Assembly (NCBI GenBank): GCA_964570205.1
Contig: CAZMXI010000066.1
Coordinates: 1 to 24,436 of the forward strand
Reading direction: 5' to 3'
From: CAZMXI01 sp964570205
GTDB lineage: Bacteria; Planctomycetota; Phycisphaerae; Tepidisphaerales; Tepidisphaeraceae
DNA: 24,436 nucleotides
Shown here: in pieces, positions 1-6,885 of the stretch
Layout of the letters: each line of letters starts with the position of its first letter
How positions within the stretch are numbered: position 1 is the first letter of the stretch
Notes under the pieces: generated by a model
The model's database searches: none
What the model saw: only the letters and a program-made list of their open reading frames with translations
Told to the model about the DNA's origin: nothing
Position numbers and translations under genes: made by a program

Positions 1-117
1 CTGCTTGTGGACGGCGGCCATGAACTGCTCGTGCATCGTGCGCAATGCCCGACGCACACCGGGATCGTCCACGTAGCTGAGGTCGAGGGCGGCCGAGGAT
101 TGTGTGGTTTCTGGCAT
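1..117 (-). CDS. N-terminal fragment of an unidentified protein, cut by the window edge
   Basis: An ATG at 117-115 opens a minus-strand frame with no stop to the left edge, giving 39 residues that begin MPETTQSSAALDLSYVDDPG and end in AAVHKQ. A good Shine-Dalgarno sequence (GGAGAAG, three bases before the ATG) supports the start. That sequence is also the 3' arm of a long inverted repeat at 121-178, so initiation could be controlled by RNA structure. The fragment has no signal peptide or membrane segment and looks like the start of a soluble, partly helical protein. It lies downstream of the EEP lipoprotein gene on the same strand, about 106 bases after its stop. I do not recognise the family, and too little is present to assign a function. 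Confidence 0.6.
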   Translation of the reverse strand, partial: MPETTQSSAALDLSYVDDPGVRRALRTMHEQFMAAVHKQ

Positions 118-120
118 GGT

Positions 121-178
121 CTTCTCCGGGCAGAGGCTAGATGTGACTTACGGGAGTCTACGCCTCTGCCCGGAGAAG
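121..178. promoter_or_regulatory. Long inverted repeat covering the ribosome binding site of the edge gene
   Basis: CTTCTCCGGGCAGAGGC (121-137) is the exact reverse complement of 162-178. Next to the perfect 17-bp arms, TAGA (138-141) and TCTA (157-160) can extend the stem past a one-base bulge. In minus-strand RNA the second arm ends in GGAGAAG, the apparent Shine-Dalgarno sequence of the gene starting at 117, so the folded form would hide the ribosome binding site. It could instead be a terminator-like or cruciform element, but no U-tract follows the stem. The symmetry is seen directly; the regulatory role is inferred. Confidence 0.65.
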
Positions 179-185
179 CTCAAGC

Positions 186-219
186 AAAAAATAGTTAGCA
201 TGGCCGGAGACTGATCCGG
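186..219 (-). terminator. Weak candidate terminator after the EEP lipoprotein gene
   Basis: Just past the stop of the gene ending at 224, the minus strand carries a short stem (CCGGA/TCCGG, plus-strand 204-208 and 215-219, 6-nt loop). Twelve bases further on there is a run of six T (plus-strand A at 186-191). The stem is short and the T-run is not adjacent to it, so this is at best a weak intrinsic terminator. Confidence 0.25.
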
Positions 220-223
220 TCGC

Positions 224-1126
224 CTATTGGGGGCGGCCGACGCGAATCCAGGCTGCTACCGGGAAGTGGTCGCTGGGAAACTGGCCATCCTTCTGATAGG
301 TGATGATCTCGGTGGCATCGGTCTGGATGGGGCCACGGGAGAGAATCCAGTCGATGCGGATGCCGTCGGTCGAGGCGGGCTTGTAGCCATGGAAGGTGTT
401 CACAATCGGACCGCGTTGCTGCTTAGCAGTGAACCAGGTGTCGGCGAAGGCATCATCGGCCACGAGCGTGCTGTAGGCGGCGTTCTTGGTGGCGGTGGCG
501 TTGAAATCGCCGACGAGGATGACGGGCAGATTGTTCTTGAGGGCGGCCACCTTCTGGCGGATGAGCGCAGCGCCCTTCTCGCGGGCGGCCTGGACCTGGT
601 GATCGAGGTGGGTGTTCCAGAAATAGAACTCGACGCCGGTGCGGCGGTCGCGGAACTTCACCCATGTGACCATGCGCCGGCAAATGTGGTTCCAGGTGAC
701 GGAGGCAATGATGTCGGGGGTGTCGGAGAGCCAGAAGTGGTCGTATTCCAGCGGCTCCAGGCGGTCTTTCTTGTAGAAGATGGCCATGAACTCGCCGCGG
801 CTGCCGCCATCGCGGCCGGTGCCGATCCAGGCGTAGTCGGGCAGGTCGGTGGCGAGGTCCCGGAGCTGGAAGTAGAGGCCCTCCTGCGTTCCGAACACAT
901 CGGGCGAGACGGCGCGGACGGCGTCTTTCGCAACCGGCCGGCGCGCTGACCAGGGCTGGCCGTCATTGGCGGCCGCGTAGCGCAGGTTGAAGGTCATGAC
1001 GCAGAGCTTTGCCTCGATCGCCTGGGCGGCCTTGGCCGCCTGCGTGGCGGGGGATTGAACCTGCTTCGTGGAACAGCCGAGAACAACGGCCAACAGGGCG
1101 ACAGCCAACCAGCGGACAGACTTCAT
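224..1126 (-). CDS. Endonuclease/exonuclease/phosphatase (EEP) superfamily lipoprotein
   Basis: This 300-residue protein belongs to the Mg2+-dependent EEP fold, which cleaves phosphodiester or phosphate-ester bonds in nucleic acids, sugar phosphates or phospholipids. A hydrophobic N-terminus ends in a lipobox (VVLGC, Cys18), so a lipid-anchored, extracytoplasmic enzyme is expected. The expected active-site motifs are all present in order: TFNLR (Asn47), GTQEG (Glu82), NTHLDH (His173, Asp175), VGDFNA (Asp207, Asn209), RIDWIL (Asp259) and SDHFPV (Asp286, His287). The start is well supported by GGAGG six bases before the ATG. The gene begins 24 bases after the apt stop on the same strand, so the two are probably co-transcribed, but no shared pathway is evident. 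The real substrate cannot be read from sequence. It is not a close copy of the EEP lipoprotein at 6886-7677. Confidence 0.9.
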   Translation of the reverse strand: MKSVRWLAVALLAVVLGCSTKQVQSPATQAAKAAQAIEAKLCVMTFNLRYAAANDGQPWSARRPVAKDAVRAVSPDVFGTQEGLYFQLRDLATDLPDYAWIGTGRDGGSRGEFMAIFYKKDRLEPLEYDHFWLSDTPDIIASVTWNHICRRMVTWVKFRDRRTGVEFYFWNTHLDHQVQAAREKGAALIRQKVAALKNNLPVILVGDFNATATKNAAYSTLVADDAFADTWFTAKQQRGPIVNTFHGYKPASTDGIRIDWILSRGPIQTDATEIITYQKDGQFPSDHFPVAAWIRVGRPQ

Positions 1127-1150
1127 GATTTGCCTCCGGGTAAATGTGTG

Positions 1151-1681
1151 TCACTCGTAACGCAGGACGGAATGGAGCTTGAGGGGCTCGATCTTTCGAG
1201 CGCCGCGCAGGCCGACGAGTTCGATGAGGACGGCGACGCCAACGATCTCGCCGCCGAGTTGGGTGACCATGTCGCAGCAGGCCTTCATCGTGCCACCGGT
1301 TGCCAGGACGTCGTCACAAATGAGGACGCGCTGGCCCCTGCGGACGGTGTCGGTGTGCATGCAGAGGGCATCCTGGCCGTATTCCAAGCCGTAGTTCATC
1401 GAAATCGATGAGCAAGGGAGCTTTCCGGGCTTTCGGACGAGGCCGAAGCCGGCTGACAGGCAGCAGGCGACGGCGGTGCCGAAGATGAATCCGCGGCTTT
1501 CAGCGCCGATGACCAAGTCGATGTTCCTGCCGCGGAAAGGGTTGGCGAGCAGTTCGACGGAGAGTGCGAGGCCCGAGGGATCGACCAGCAGGGGGGTGAT
1601 GTCGCGGAAGAGAATGCCGGGCTTGGGGAAATCCGGCACATCGCGAATCAGGCTCTTGAGATAGGCGATCGGATCGGTCAT
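1151..1681 (-). CDS. apt: Adenine phosphoribosyltransferase
   Basis: Apt makes AMP from adenine and PRPP in cytoplasmic purine salvage. The 176-residue length is typical of the family. The N-terminal segment with PDFPKPGILFRDITPLL (residues 16-32) is a family hallmark. The loop IGAESRGFIFG (58-68) and the PRPP-binding motif VLICDDVLATGGT (119-131), with its paired acidic residues, are intact. No signal peptide is present. The start at 1681 has only a weak Shine-Dalgarno sequence; a TAGGAT hexamer lies six bases upstream (plus-strand 1688-1693), which would fit a leaderless or nearly leaderless transcript. The upstream Tim44-like gene ends 121 bases away. The downstream EEP lipoprotein gene follows after 24 bases. 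Confidence 0.96.
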   Translation of the reverse strand: MTDPIAYLKSLIRDVPDFPKPGILFRDITPLLVDPSGLALSVELLANPFRGRNIDLVIGAESRGFIFGTAVACCLSAGFGLVRKPGKLPCSSISMNYGLEYGQDALCMHTDTVRRGQRVLICDDVLATGGTMKACCDMVTQLGGEIVGVAVLIELVGLRGARKIEPLKLHSVLRYE

Positions 1682-1802
1682 GGTCCTATCCTAAAGGCGG
1701 GTGCGCGAAAGGGAAAGTGGCGAGGCGTTTACGCATTGAGTCTTGAGTCTCATTCGGTTTGCCGGTGCCGTCGTTTGCACAGGGGCGTGGTTCCGGGGCA
1801 CT

Positions 1803-3785
1803 TCAGCGGCCGTTGCGAAGCCTCGCCTTCGCGGTGGCGTACATCTCGTTGCGCTTGCGGCGGATGAGCTGGTCGATGTCGTGCTTGCTCCATCGGATGC
1901 GTTGACCCAATTGGCGAAGGAGTTGCCACTCCTGCGGGTGAATGTGTCCGTCGGCCAGGGAGGTCTCAACCAGAGCGCCCATCCAGATCCTCGCCTGCTG
2001 GTTGTCGGCCGGTTCGGGGCATTCCAGTCGATCCACCTTGGCCGCGCTGATCAGGACCTGCACCTGTTGCGGCGAAAGCCCGGCTTTTTCCGCAAGACGG
2101 TCGAGCATGCGGCGCTCTCGCTGGTCAATATGGTGGTCGGCGAGCGCCAGGCGGATTGCCCAGTGCAGCAGATCGGGCGTGGCAGGCGGCCGGCCTGGTG
2201 CGGTCGACTCGGGGATCGGCGGGACCATTGCCGACTCCGGGACTTCCGGCGACCTCGCCTGCAAATGTAGTTCCCGGGCTTCACGGCTCTGGCCTTCGTA
2301 GACAGCGGCCAGAACCCACGACCGGGAGCCATCGTTCAGCACCGTGCCGCAGAAGTCGCAGGCGTTGGATGCCGAAGTCGTCTCCGGGCCGCCGCATTTC
2401 GGGCAATGCGCCGATGAAATGCTCCGTCCGGGGTCACTGCGAGCGCCGGTCCTGCGCTTGAGAACCAACAGGTAGCTGGCCAGGCAGCTCTCGCCGGTGT
2501 CGAACGGGGGCGTGCCCGAGCGGGCGACGTGCCGCCGGCCGGACCAGCGCACGGTCACCAGCGCGGTGTCGAAACCCTCGCCGGGAATGATCCCGCCGGT
2601 TCGCACGGAGCCGACGCCGCACTGCGCCCAGAACTCGTATGCGCCGTTCTGTCGCCGACGGGTTTCGAGGTGCTCGCGATAGGCCTCCGTGTAGGCGTTG
2701 TTGGTCAATTTGCGCATCGGTTCGATATTACAGAGGCGGTCGGCGGCCATGATGCGCCAGAAGATGACGGACGCGAGGTCTTCCAGGTGCTGGGTGTTGA
2801 ATTCCCCGTCGCACCGCCGCAGCCCGGCCACGCCGGGCGCTTCCTGCTGGTCGCGGACCTCCCATTCGCTGATCTGCGTGATCTCCGCCAATACCCAGTC
2901 ATAGAGGCCGCTTCGGAGCAGCGCCGAGCAATGCTGGCAGTTGGCGTGCTGGTTCATCGCGACGGCCGCCCCGCAGTTGGGGCAGTTGCCTTCGATCAGG
3001 CCGTCGCGGCCCATCAGCGAATGCGCCCCGGTGCGCCGCACAAACGACCAGATTTCGGAGAACGGCGCTGGAAAAAGCGAGCCGCGGAGGTGCTGGCCAT
3101 CGTCCAGGGAGACGTAGTAATCTGCGGCCGATGCGTCGATGCGCACGGAAAGGGTCTGAAAGGCCCCGTCAGCGGCTACATGCTCCAGCGAAACGCCGCG
3201 GATGCTGATTTGCTCGACCTGGTTGCGGCAGGACATCCATCGCTGTTCGTCGATCTGGATGGAGAACCGCTCGTGGACGCCATCGGAGATGAACGGGCGG
3301 ATAGAGGAGATATCCTGCGTGCTCCAGGCATGCTGGATCTTCATGAAGGCCGCTCGCACGCGTTGGAAGAACACCTCGGGGTCGAATGCCGGGTCGGCTG
3401 CTTTCATGGCGGCGACCATTTCCGCCTGGCGCTGGCGATTGCGCAGATTGTGCGCCTTGCGGATGGTTTGCTCGCGGTTGGCTTCCTGGAATCGTTCCAG
3501 GACGAGCAGCATCACGACGATGACTATGACCAGAAAGATGACCACCCCGGCTGGTCCATCCACGTGGATGCTGCCGCCGCCCCCGCCTCCTCCCCAGCCG
3601 CCGCCTCCGCCGCCCCATCCACCGCCGCCACCACCGAAACCGCCGCCACCCCCGCCTCCGCCAAATCCCTCTCCGCCGCCTGCGCGGGCGTGAGCGAAGG
3701 AGGCCAGAAGCAGCACTGCCCCCCATGCCAGGCACACACCCGCCTGGCCCAAGAGGCGTCGAGGGCACAGATCGGTTCGACGCAT
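1803..3785 (-). CDS. Tim44-like membrane protein with duplicated zinc-ribbon module and C-terminal TerB-like repeats
   Basis: A 660-residue protein of unusual build. Residues 1-35 look like a signal peptide and 36-71 are almost pure glycine with Phe/Trp. Residues 80-96 form one membrane helix. The helix-rich segment from about 137 (FFQRVRAAFMKIQHAW) resembles the bacterial Tim44-like fold. It ends in a zinc ribbon (Cys268, 271, 283, 286) followed by YDWVLAEI. A second, diverged copy covers about 335-495, with Cys461, 464, 476, 479 and then SWVLAAV. The tail holds two TerB-like acidic helical repeats (LADHHIDQRERRMLDRL near 548 and LADGHIHPQEWQLLRQL near 610). Bacterial Tim44-like proteins are poorly understood, so no reaction is assigned; a membrane-anchored binding or scaffold role is an inference. 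The start lacks a Shine-Dalgarno sequence but has TACATT six bases upstream. The PQQ-like gene ends 48 bases upstream. Confidence 0.85.
   Translation of the reverse strand: MRRTDLCPRRLLGQAGVCLAWGAVLLLASFAHARAGGGEGFGGGGGGGGFGGGGGGWGGGGGGWGGGGGGGSIHVDGPAGVVIFLVIVIVVMLLVLERFQEANREQTIRKAHNLRNRQRQAEMVAAMKAADPAFDPEVFFQRVRAAFMKIQHAWSTQDISSIRPFISDGVHERFSIQIDEQRWMSCRNQVEQISIRGVSLEHVAADGAFQTLSVRIDASAADYYVSLDDGQHLRGSLFPAPFSEIWSFVRRTGAHSLMGRDGLIEGNCPNCGAAVAMNQHANCQHCSALLRSGLYDWVLAEITQISEWEVRDQQEAPGVAGLRRCDGEFNTQHLEDLASVIFWRIMAADRLCNIEPMRKLTNNAYTEAYREHLETRRRQNGAYEFWAQCGVGSVRTGGIIPGEGFDTALVTVRWSGRRHVARSGTPPFDTGESCLASYLLVLKRRTGARSDPGRSISSAHCPKCGGPETTSASNACDFCGTVLNDGSRSWVLAAVYEGQSREARELHLQARSPEVPESAMVPPIPESTAPGRPPATPDLLHWAIRLALADHHIDQRERRMLDRLAEKAGLSPQQVQVLISAAKVDRLECPEPADNQQARIWMGALVETSLADGHIHPQEWQLLRQLGQRIRWSKHDIDQLIRRKRNEMYATAKARLRNGR
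3573..3680 (-). repeat. Glycine-codon low-complexity tract inside the Tim44-like gene
   Basis: Codons 36-71 of the Tim44-like protein are nearly all GGN, broken by a few Phe and Trp codons (GGGGGGW-type units). Similar tracts sit between signal peptide and membrane helix in many bacterial Tim44-like proteins. On the plus strand it reads as proline-rich in other frames, which is a shadow and not a gene. Confidence 0.8.
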
Positions 3786-3791
3786 GAGGGC

Positions 3792-3820
3792 AATGTAACC
3801 CGACGTGCCGGTGCCGTCGA
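3792..3820 (-). promoter_or_regulatory. Candidate promoter for the Tim44-like gene
   Basis: On the minus strand TCGACG (plus 3815-3820) and TACATT (plus 3792-3797) are 17 bases apart, each matching the sigma-70-type consensus at four of six positions. Only six bases separate TACATT from the ATG at 3785, and no Shine-Dalgarno sequence is visible. If used, the transcript would start at or next to the start codon. The gene could also be read from the upstream PQQ-like gene. Confidence 0.3.
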
Positions 3821-3833
3821 GACGATCAGAAGA

Positions 3834-5138
3834 TCAGGGCCTGCTTTCGATGCGGTACAGGGATGACCGGGTCCTGAGGAAGAAGGCCTTGCCCGCGAAA
3901 CGTACCGTCAGCTCCCCATTTCCTCATCAGCNNNNNNNNNNCATGAATCCATCATCGAGAACGTTCTCGCCGAGAAGCGTAAACTGCCTGCCGGGCTCGA
4001 TGACGGTGATGTTGCCTCTTTCGCTGAAGAAGTAGATGCGCCCGTCGGCAAAGACCGGCGACGCTGAATAGCCGCTCTTGAGCTTCTGTCGCCAGACTTC
4101 CTTGCCTGTCCCGGGGTCCAAGCAGGTGGCCAACCCGCCATCCGACACGTAGTACAGCAGGCCCCCCACGAGCACAGGCGAGTTGCGGGTTGGGATGTCA
4201 CGCCTGACCTTCCAGAGTACGTGCGTGTCGGTCACCACGCCCTGGCCACCGAGGCGCACCGCCCAGAGCTGGCCGCTGGAAAGACCCATGCACACGTAGA
4301 TGTAGCCGTCGCCGACGATGGGAACGGGGCTGCCCGAATGACATTCGCGGTTCTCGACTCGCCACTGTTCCTTTCCGGTGTGGGGGTCGTATGCGTACAT
4401 AGCCATCGAGCCGAGGCTAAGCATGACATCCTTGCCGTCGTTCTTGATCAGGACGGGAGTGGAGAAGCCTTTGCGAAGGTCGCCCTCGAGCTTCGGTACG
4501 CCGGCGGGAGTCAGATCCTGGAAATCGACGGAGCGGTTGGTTTTCCAGACCGTCTTGCCGGTGGCCTTGTCCAGGGCGACGACGAACTGGTGGTCGCTGC
4601 CGTCGAAGTGCATCAAGAGCAGGTTGCCGAAGATGATCGGGCTGGAGGCCGCCGCGCGGTAGTGGTTGCAGACGAAGTCGGTCCTAGTCCAAAGCACCTT
4701 GCCTGTTTCCGTATCCAGGCAGGCCGTGCCCGGCGAGCCGAAGCTCACATAAACTCGACCTTCCTCGATGGCCGGCGTTGGCGAGGCGAAGCTGTTGAAG
4801 GGATGGCAATACTGGGGCTTCTCAACGTCGAAAAGCTTCATATCGCGGAGAATCTTGCCGTTGTCGCGGTCGACGCAAAGAACCGACAGCTCTTTGCCAT
4901 TCTCCGTTGCCGTGGAGAGCCAGACCTGGTTGCCCCAGACCACCGGCGATGACCACGCCTTGCCGTGGATAGGAGTCTTCCAGCGGATGTTCTGCGGATC
5001 ATCGAGCTTGATCGGCAGATTTGTGGCATCGGAATGCCCTTGTGAGCCGGGGCCACGGAACTGAGCCCAGTATTCGGCCGCGCGGGCAAAGGGAGCGCTC
5101 AGGATCAGCAACGACAGAAGCGAAATACGAATGTTCAT
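3834..5138 (-). CDS. Secreted PQQ-type (WD40-like) beta-propeller protein, crossed by an assembly gap
   Basis: The frame from 5138 encodes a signal peptide (residues 1-20, ending ARA) followed by the typical start of planctomycete-type PQQ-like propellers, WAQFRGPGSQGHS. Repeated blades follow, such as SPVVWGNQVWL, CLDTETGKVLW, VVALDKATGKTVWK, AYDPHTGKEQWRV and CLDPGTGKEVWRQ. The frame reads LDDGFM and then meets the 10-N run at 3932-3941. On the other side the expected last strand is readable: FAGKAFFLRTRSSLYRIESR, then a stop at 3834-3836, so the true end is probably 3834. Read with exactly ten N, the frame meets two TGA codons at 3927-3929 and 3924-3926, so gap length or flanking bases are doubtful. 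These propellers are usually non-catalytic or of unknown role. GAGG close to the ATG supports the start. Confidence 0.85.
3932..3941. other. Assembly gap (10 N)
   Basis: Ten undetermined bases interrupt the C-terminal codons of the PQQ-like propeller gene. A run of exactly ten N is a common scaffolding placeholder, so the real distance is unknown. The bases beside it (about 3921-3931) may be contig-end error, because they add two stop codons to an otherwise matching frame. Confidence 0.95.
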
Positions 5139-5150
5139 GTTTCCTCAAAG

Positions 5151-5174
5151 GCATCGGATTGGCCAATCCTATGC
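5151..5174. promoter_or_regulatory. 24-bp near-perfect palindrome between the methyltransferase and PQQ-like genes
   Basis: The core GGATTGGCCAATCC (5156-5169) is a perfect 14-bp palindrome. The flanks extend the dyad to GCAT (5151-5154) and ATGC (5171-5174), with only the pair 5155/5170 unmatched. It covers the stop codon of the TPR-methyltransferase gene (5169-5171) and ends about 12 bases before the ATG of the PQQ-like gene. It could be an operator for a dimeric regulator, or an RNA hairpin setting the ratio of the two gene products. Symmetry is seen; function is inferred. Confidence 0.5.
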
Positions 5175-6764
5175 ACGCGACTGTTCGCCGGGCCACCGCA
5201 GCACCACCAGATAACCCGCCACGGGTTGCTCGTGCTCTATTCGGGGGATGATGTCCTCGAACGACATTTCGACGAAACCGTGAATTCGTGCCAGGTGATG
5301 AAGGTATTCCCTGGAATGTGTGAAACGTCGGGTGGCCGGCGCCAGCTCATACCGGGTTCCCACCGGTCCGGCTTCGCTGCTAAAGATGAACAGCCCGCCG
5401 GGCCGGACGGCGTGTGCGGCGGCCTCGAACGCCGGCGCCAGGTCGCCGATGTAAATCAGCACGTCGGCCGCCACCAGCAGGTCGTAGCTGTCCGGGTGGT
5501 TGCGCATCGCCTGGACCAGATCCATCACTTCGAGGCGATCATAGACGCCTCGTTCCCTGGCTTTGTCGATCATGGCCGGTGACAGGTCGATTCCGGTGAG
5601 TGTTGCCGCGATGGGCCGCAGCAGCGGCCCGCACAAGCCGGTGCCACAGCCCATGTCCAGGATGTCTAGGGGCCGATCAAGCTTCTGTGCCGCAATCCGT
5701 TCGGCGATCACCTCTGGCAGATGATACTGGAGCTTGCCCTGAAGGTGGCGGTCGAACACCTCGGCATAACGGTTGAAGAGATTCGCCACGATATTGGGCG
5801 GAATGTAGGCCGGCGCGGCGATCCCGTACTGGGTGGCCAGGGCGTACTGCAATTCCGTCATGCGCGGGTCGGTCATCCGTTGCTCAAGCTCGTCCAGTGA
5901 GTCGGCCAGTGATGCCGGCGGTTCAGGCGGGGCAGGCCGGCGCTGCGACAGACGCAGCGCCTTGGCGAAGGCGGCCATCGCATCCTGCTGATTCCCGGTC
6001 AACTGAAGTGCTCGGCCCAGGCCGCGGTAGGCGGGCGCATAATCCGGGTTGGCCTGGATCGCCCTCCGGAACAGTCCCTTTGCGATAGATGCCCTTCCTG
6101 ATTCAAGGTCCAGCATGCCCAGGGCGTACCAAGCCGGAGCGAAGAAAGGCTCAATTTCGGTTGCTCTTAGGAGGCACTTGCGGACTTCCCTGGGCTCTTT
6201 CAACAGGCGGAACGCCATCGCAAGCTGGTAGTAGCCGGCCGGGTCCGCCGGGTTCTTCTTCAGGGCCGCTCGAAAGGCCGGCACCGCCTCTTCGGGCTGC
6301 CCGATCGCCAGGAGGGCCTGGCCGAAGTGATAGTGCAACTCTGCCGAATCCAGTCCGGCCTCATGGGCTCGGCGCAGGGCAGCGACGGCCTCGGCCGCGT
6401 CTCCGTCGGCCTTTCGGGCCAGCAACGCCAAGCCCAGCCCGAAATGCGCCTCGCCCCTGCAGGTATCCAGCTCGATAGCCCGTTCGAACGCATCCACGGC
6501 GTCATTGATGCGGCCGCAGGCCATGTATGCCTGGGCTACGTTGTGCATGAAGGAGGCGTCGCCTGGGCGGAGACCTGCCGCCTTTTCCAGCAGCGGAATG
6601 GCCTGGTCGGCACGGTGGGCCTGGAAGGTCAGCACGCCCAGCCAGTGAAGCGCGTCGGCGTTGTCGGGGTCCAGAACCAGCATGGCGCGATACTCCGCTT
6701 CAGCCTGTCGCAGCCGGCCTGAGCGGTGATGTTCGAGCGCGATGAGCAGCGGATCCTGAGGCAT
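5169..6764 (-). CDS. TPR-repeat protein with C-terminal SAM-dependent methyltransferase domain
   Basis: With the ATG at 6764 the product has 531 residues. A longer frame from a TTG at 6842 adds 26 residues that look unlike this family, so I prefer the ATG. Residues about 5-270 form roughly eight tetratricopeptide repeats (for example ADALHWLGVLTFQAHR and APAYRGLGRALQLTGN). After a linker comes a class I methyltransferase domain with motif I DILDMGCGTGLCG (367-379), acidic motif II GIDLSPAMIDKAR (391-403) and YDLLVAADVLIYIGDL (427-442). No signal peptide is seen, so a cytoplasmic enzyme is expected. TPR-methyltransferase fusions of this type are common in Proteobacteria and Planctomycetes; substrates are mostly unknown and no target can be named here. 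The PQQ-like gene follows after 30 bases on the same strand. The Shine-Dalgarno sequence is weak. Confidence 0.88.
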   Translation of the reverse strand: MPQDPLLIALEHHRSGRLRQAEAEYRAMLVLDPDNADALHWLGVLTFQAHRADQAIPLLEKAAGLRPGDASFMHNVAQAYMACGRINDAVDAFERAIELDTCRGEAHFGLGLALLARKADGDAAEAVAALRRAHEAGLDSAELHYHFGQALLAIGQPEEAVPAFRAALKKNPADPAGYYQLAMAFRLLKEPREVRKCLLRATEIEPFFAPAWYALGMLDLESGRASIAKGLFRRAIQANPDYAPAYRGLGRALQLTGNQQDAMAAFAKALRLSQRRPAPPEPPASLADSLDELEQRMTDPRMTELQYALATQYGIAAPAYIPPNIVANLFNRYAEVFDRHLQGKLQYHLPEVIAERIAAQKLDRPLDILDMGCGTGLCGPLLRPIAATLTGIDLSPAMIDKARERGVYDRLEVMDLVQAMRNHPDSYDLLVAADVLIYIGDLAPAFEAAAHAVRPGGLFIFSSEAGPVGTRYELAPATRRFTHSREYLHHLARIHGFVEMSFEDIIPRIEHEQPVAGYLVVLRWPGEQSRA

Positions 6765-6870
6765 CGTGGTTCGCTGCCGTTTTAGCAGATGCCCGATTGC
6801 CGTGCCAGCGGCTGCGGCAAGAGTATTGCCAGGCCGTCGCAACGGGCGAGTGGGAAGCTGCCTGGGGTGT

Positions 6871-6876
6871 TAGAAT
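6871..6876 (+). promoter_or_regulatory. Candidate extended -10 element for the second EEP lipoprotein gene
   Basis: TGTTAGAAT (6868-6876) matches an extended -10 promoter (TGnTATAAT, one mismatch) and lies nine bases before the ATG at 6886. No convincing -35 element or Shine-Dalgarno sequence is visible. Transcription from here would give a leader of only about three bases. The 121-bp region 6765-6885 separates the divergent methyltransferase and EEP genes and holds nothing else I can support. Confidence 0.35.
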
Positions 6877-6885
6877 GGCCATATC

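Noticed and set aside
1736..1749. Tandem direct repeat TTGAGTC-TTGAGTC between the Tim44-like and apt genes
   Set aside because: Only two 7-bp units in one place; it could be half of a regulator site but is too short to claim.
2529..3866. 445-codon plus-strand open frame opposite the Tim44-like gene
   Set aside because: It is antisense to a gene with clear domains; its translation is low-complexity, with a Pro/Ala tract mirroring the glycine codons, and it resembles no family. High-GC genes often leave long antisense frames open.
6765..6842. N-terminal extension of the TPR-methyltransferase from a TTG
   Set aside because: The extra 26 residues do not look like a signal peptide or TPR, and the ATG at 6764 begins the normal repeat sequence.
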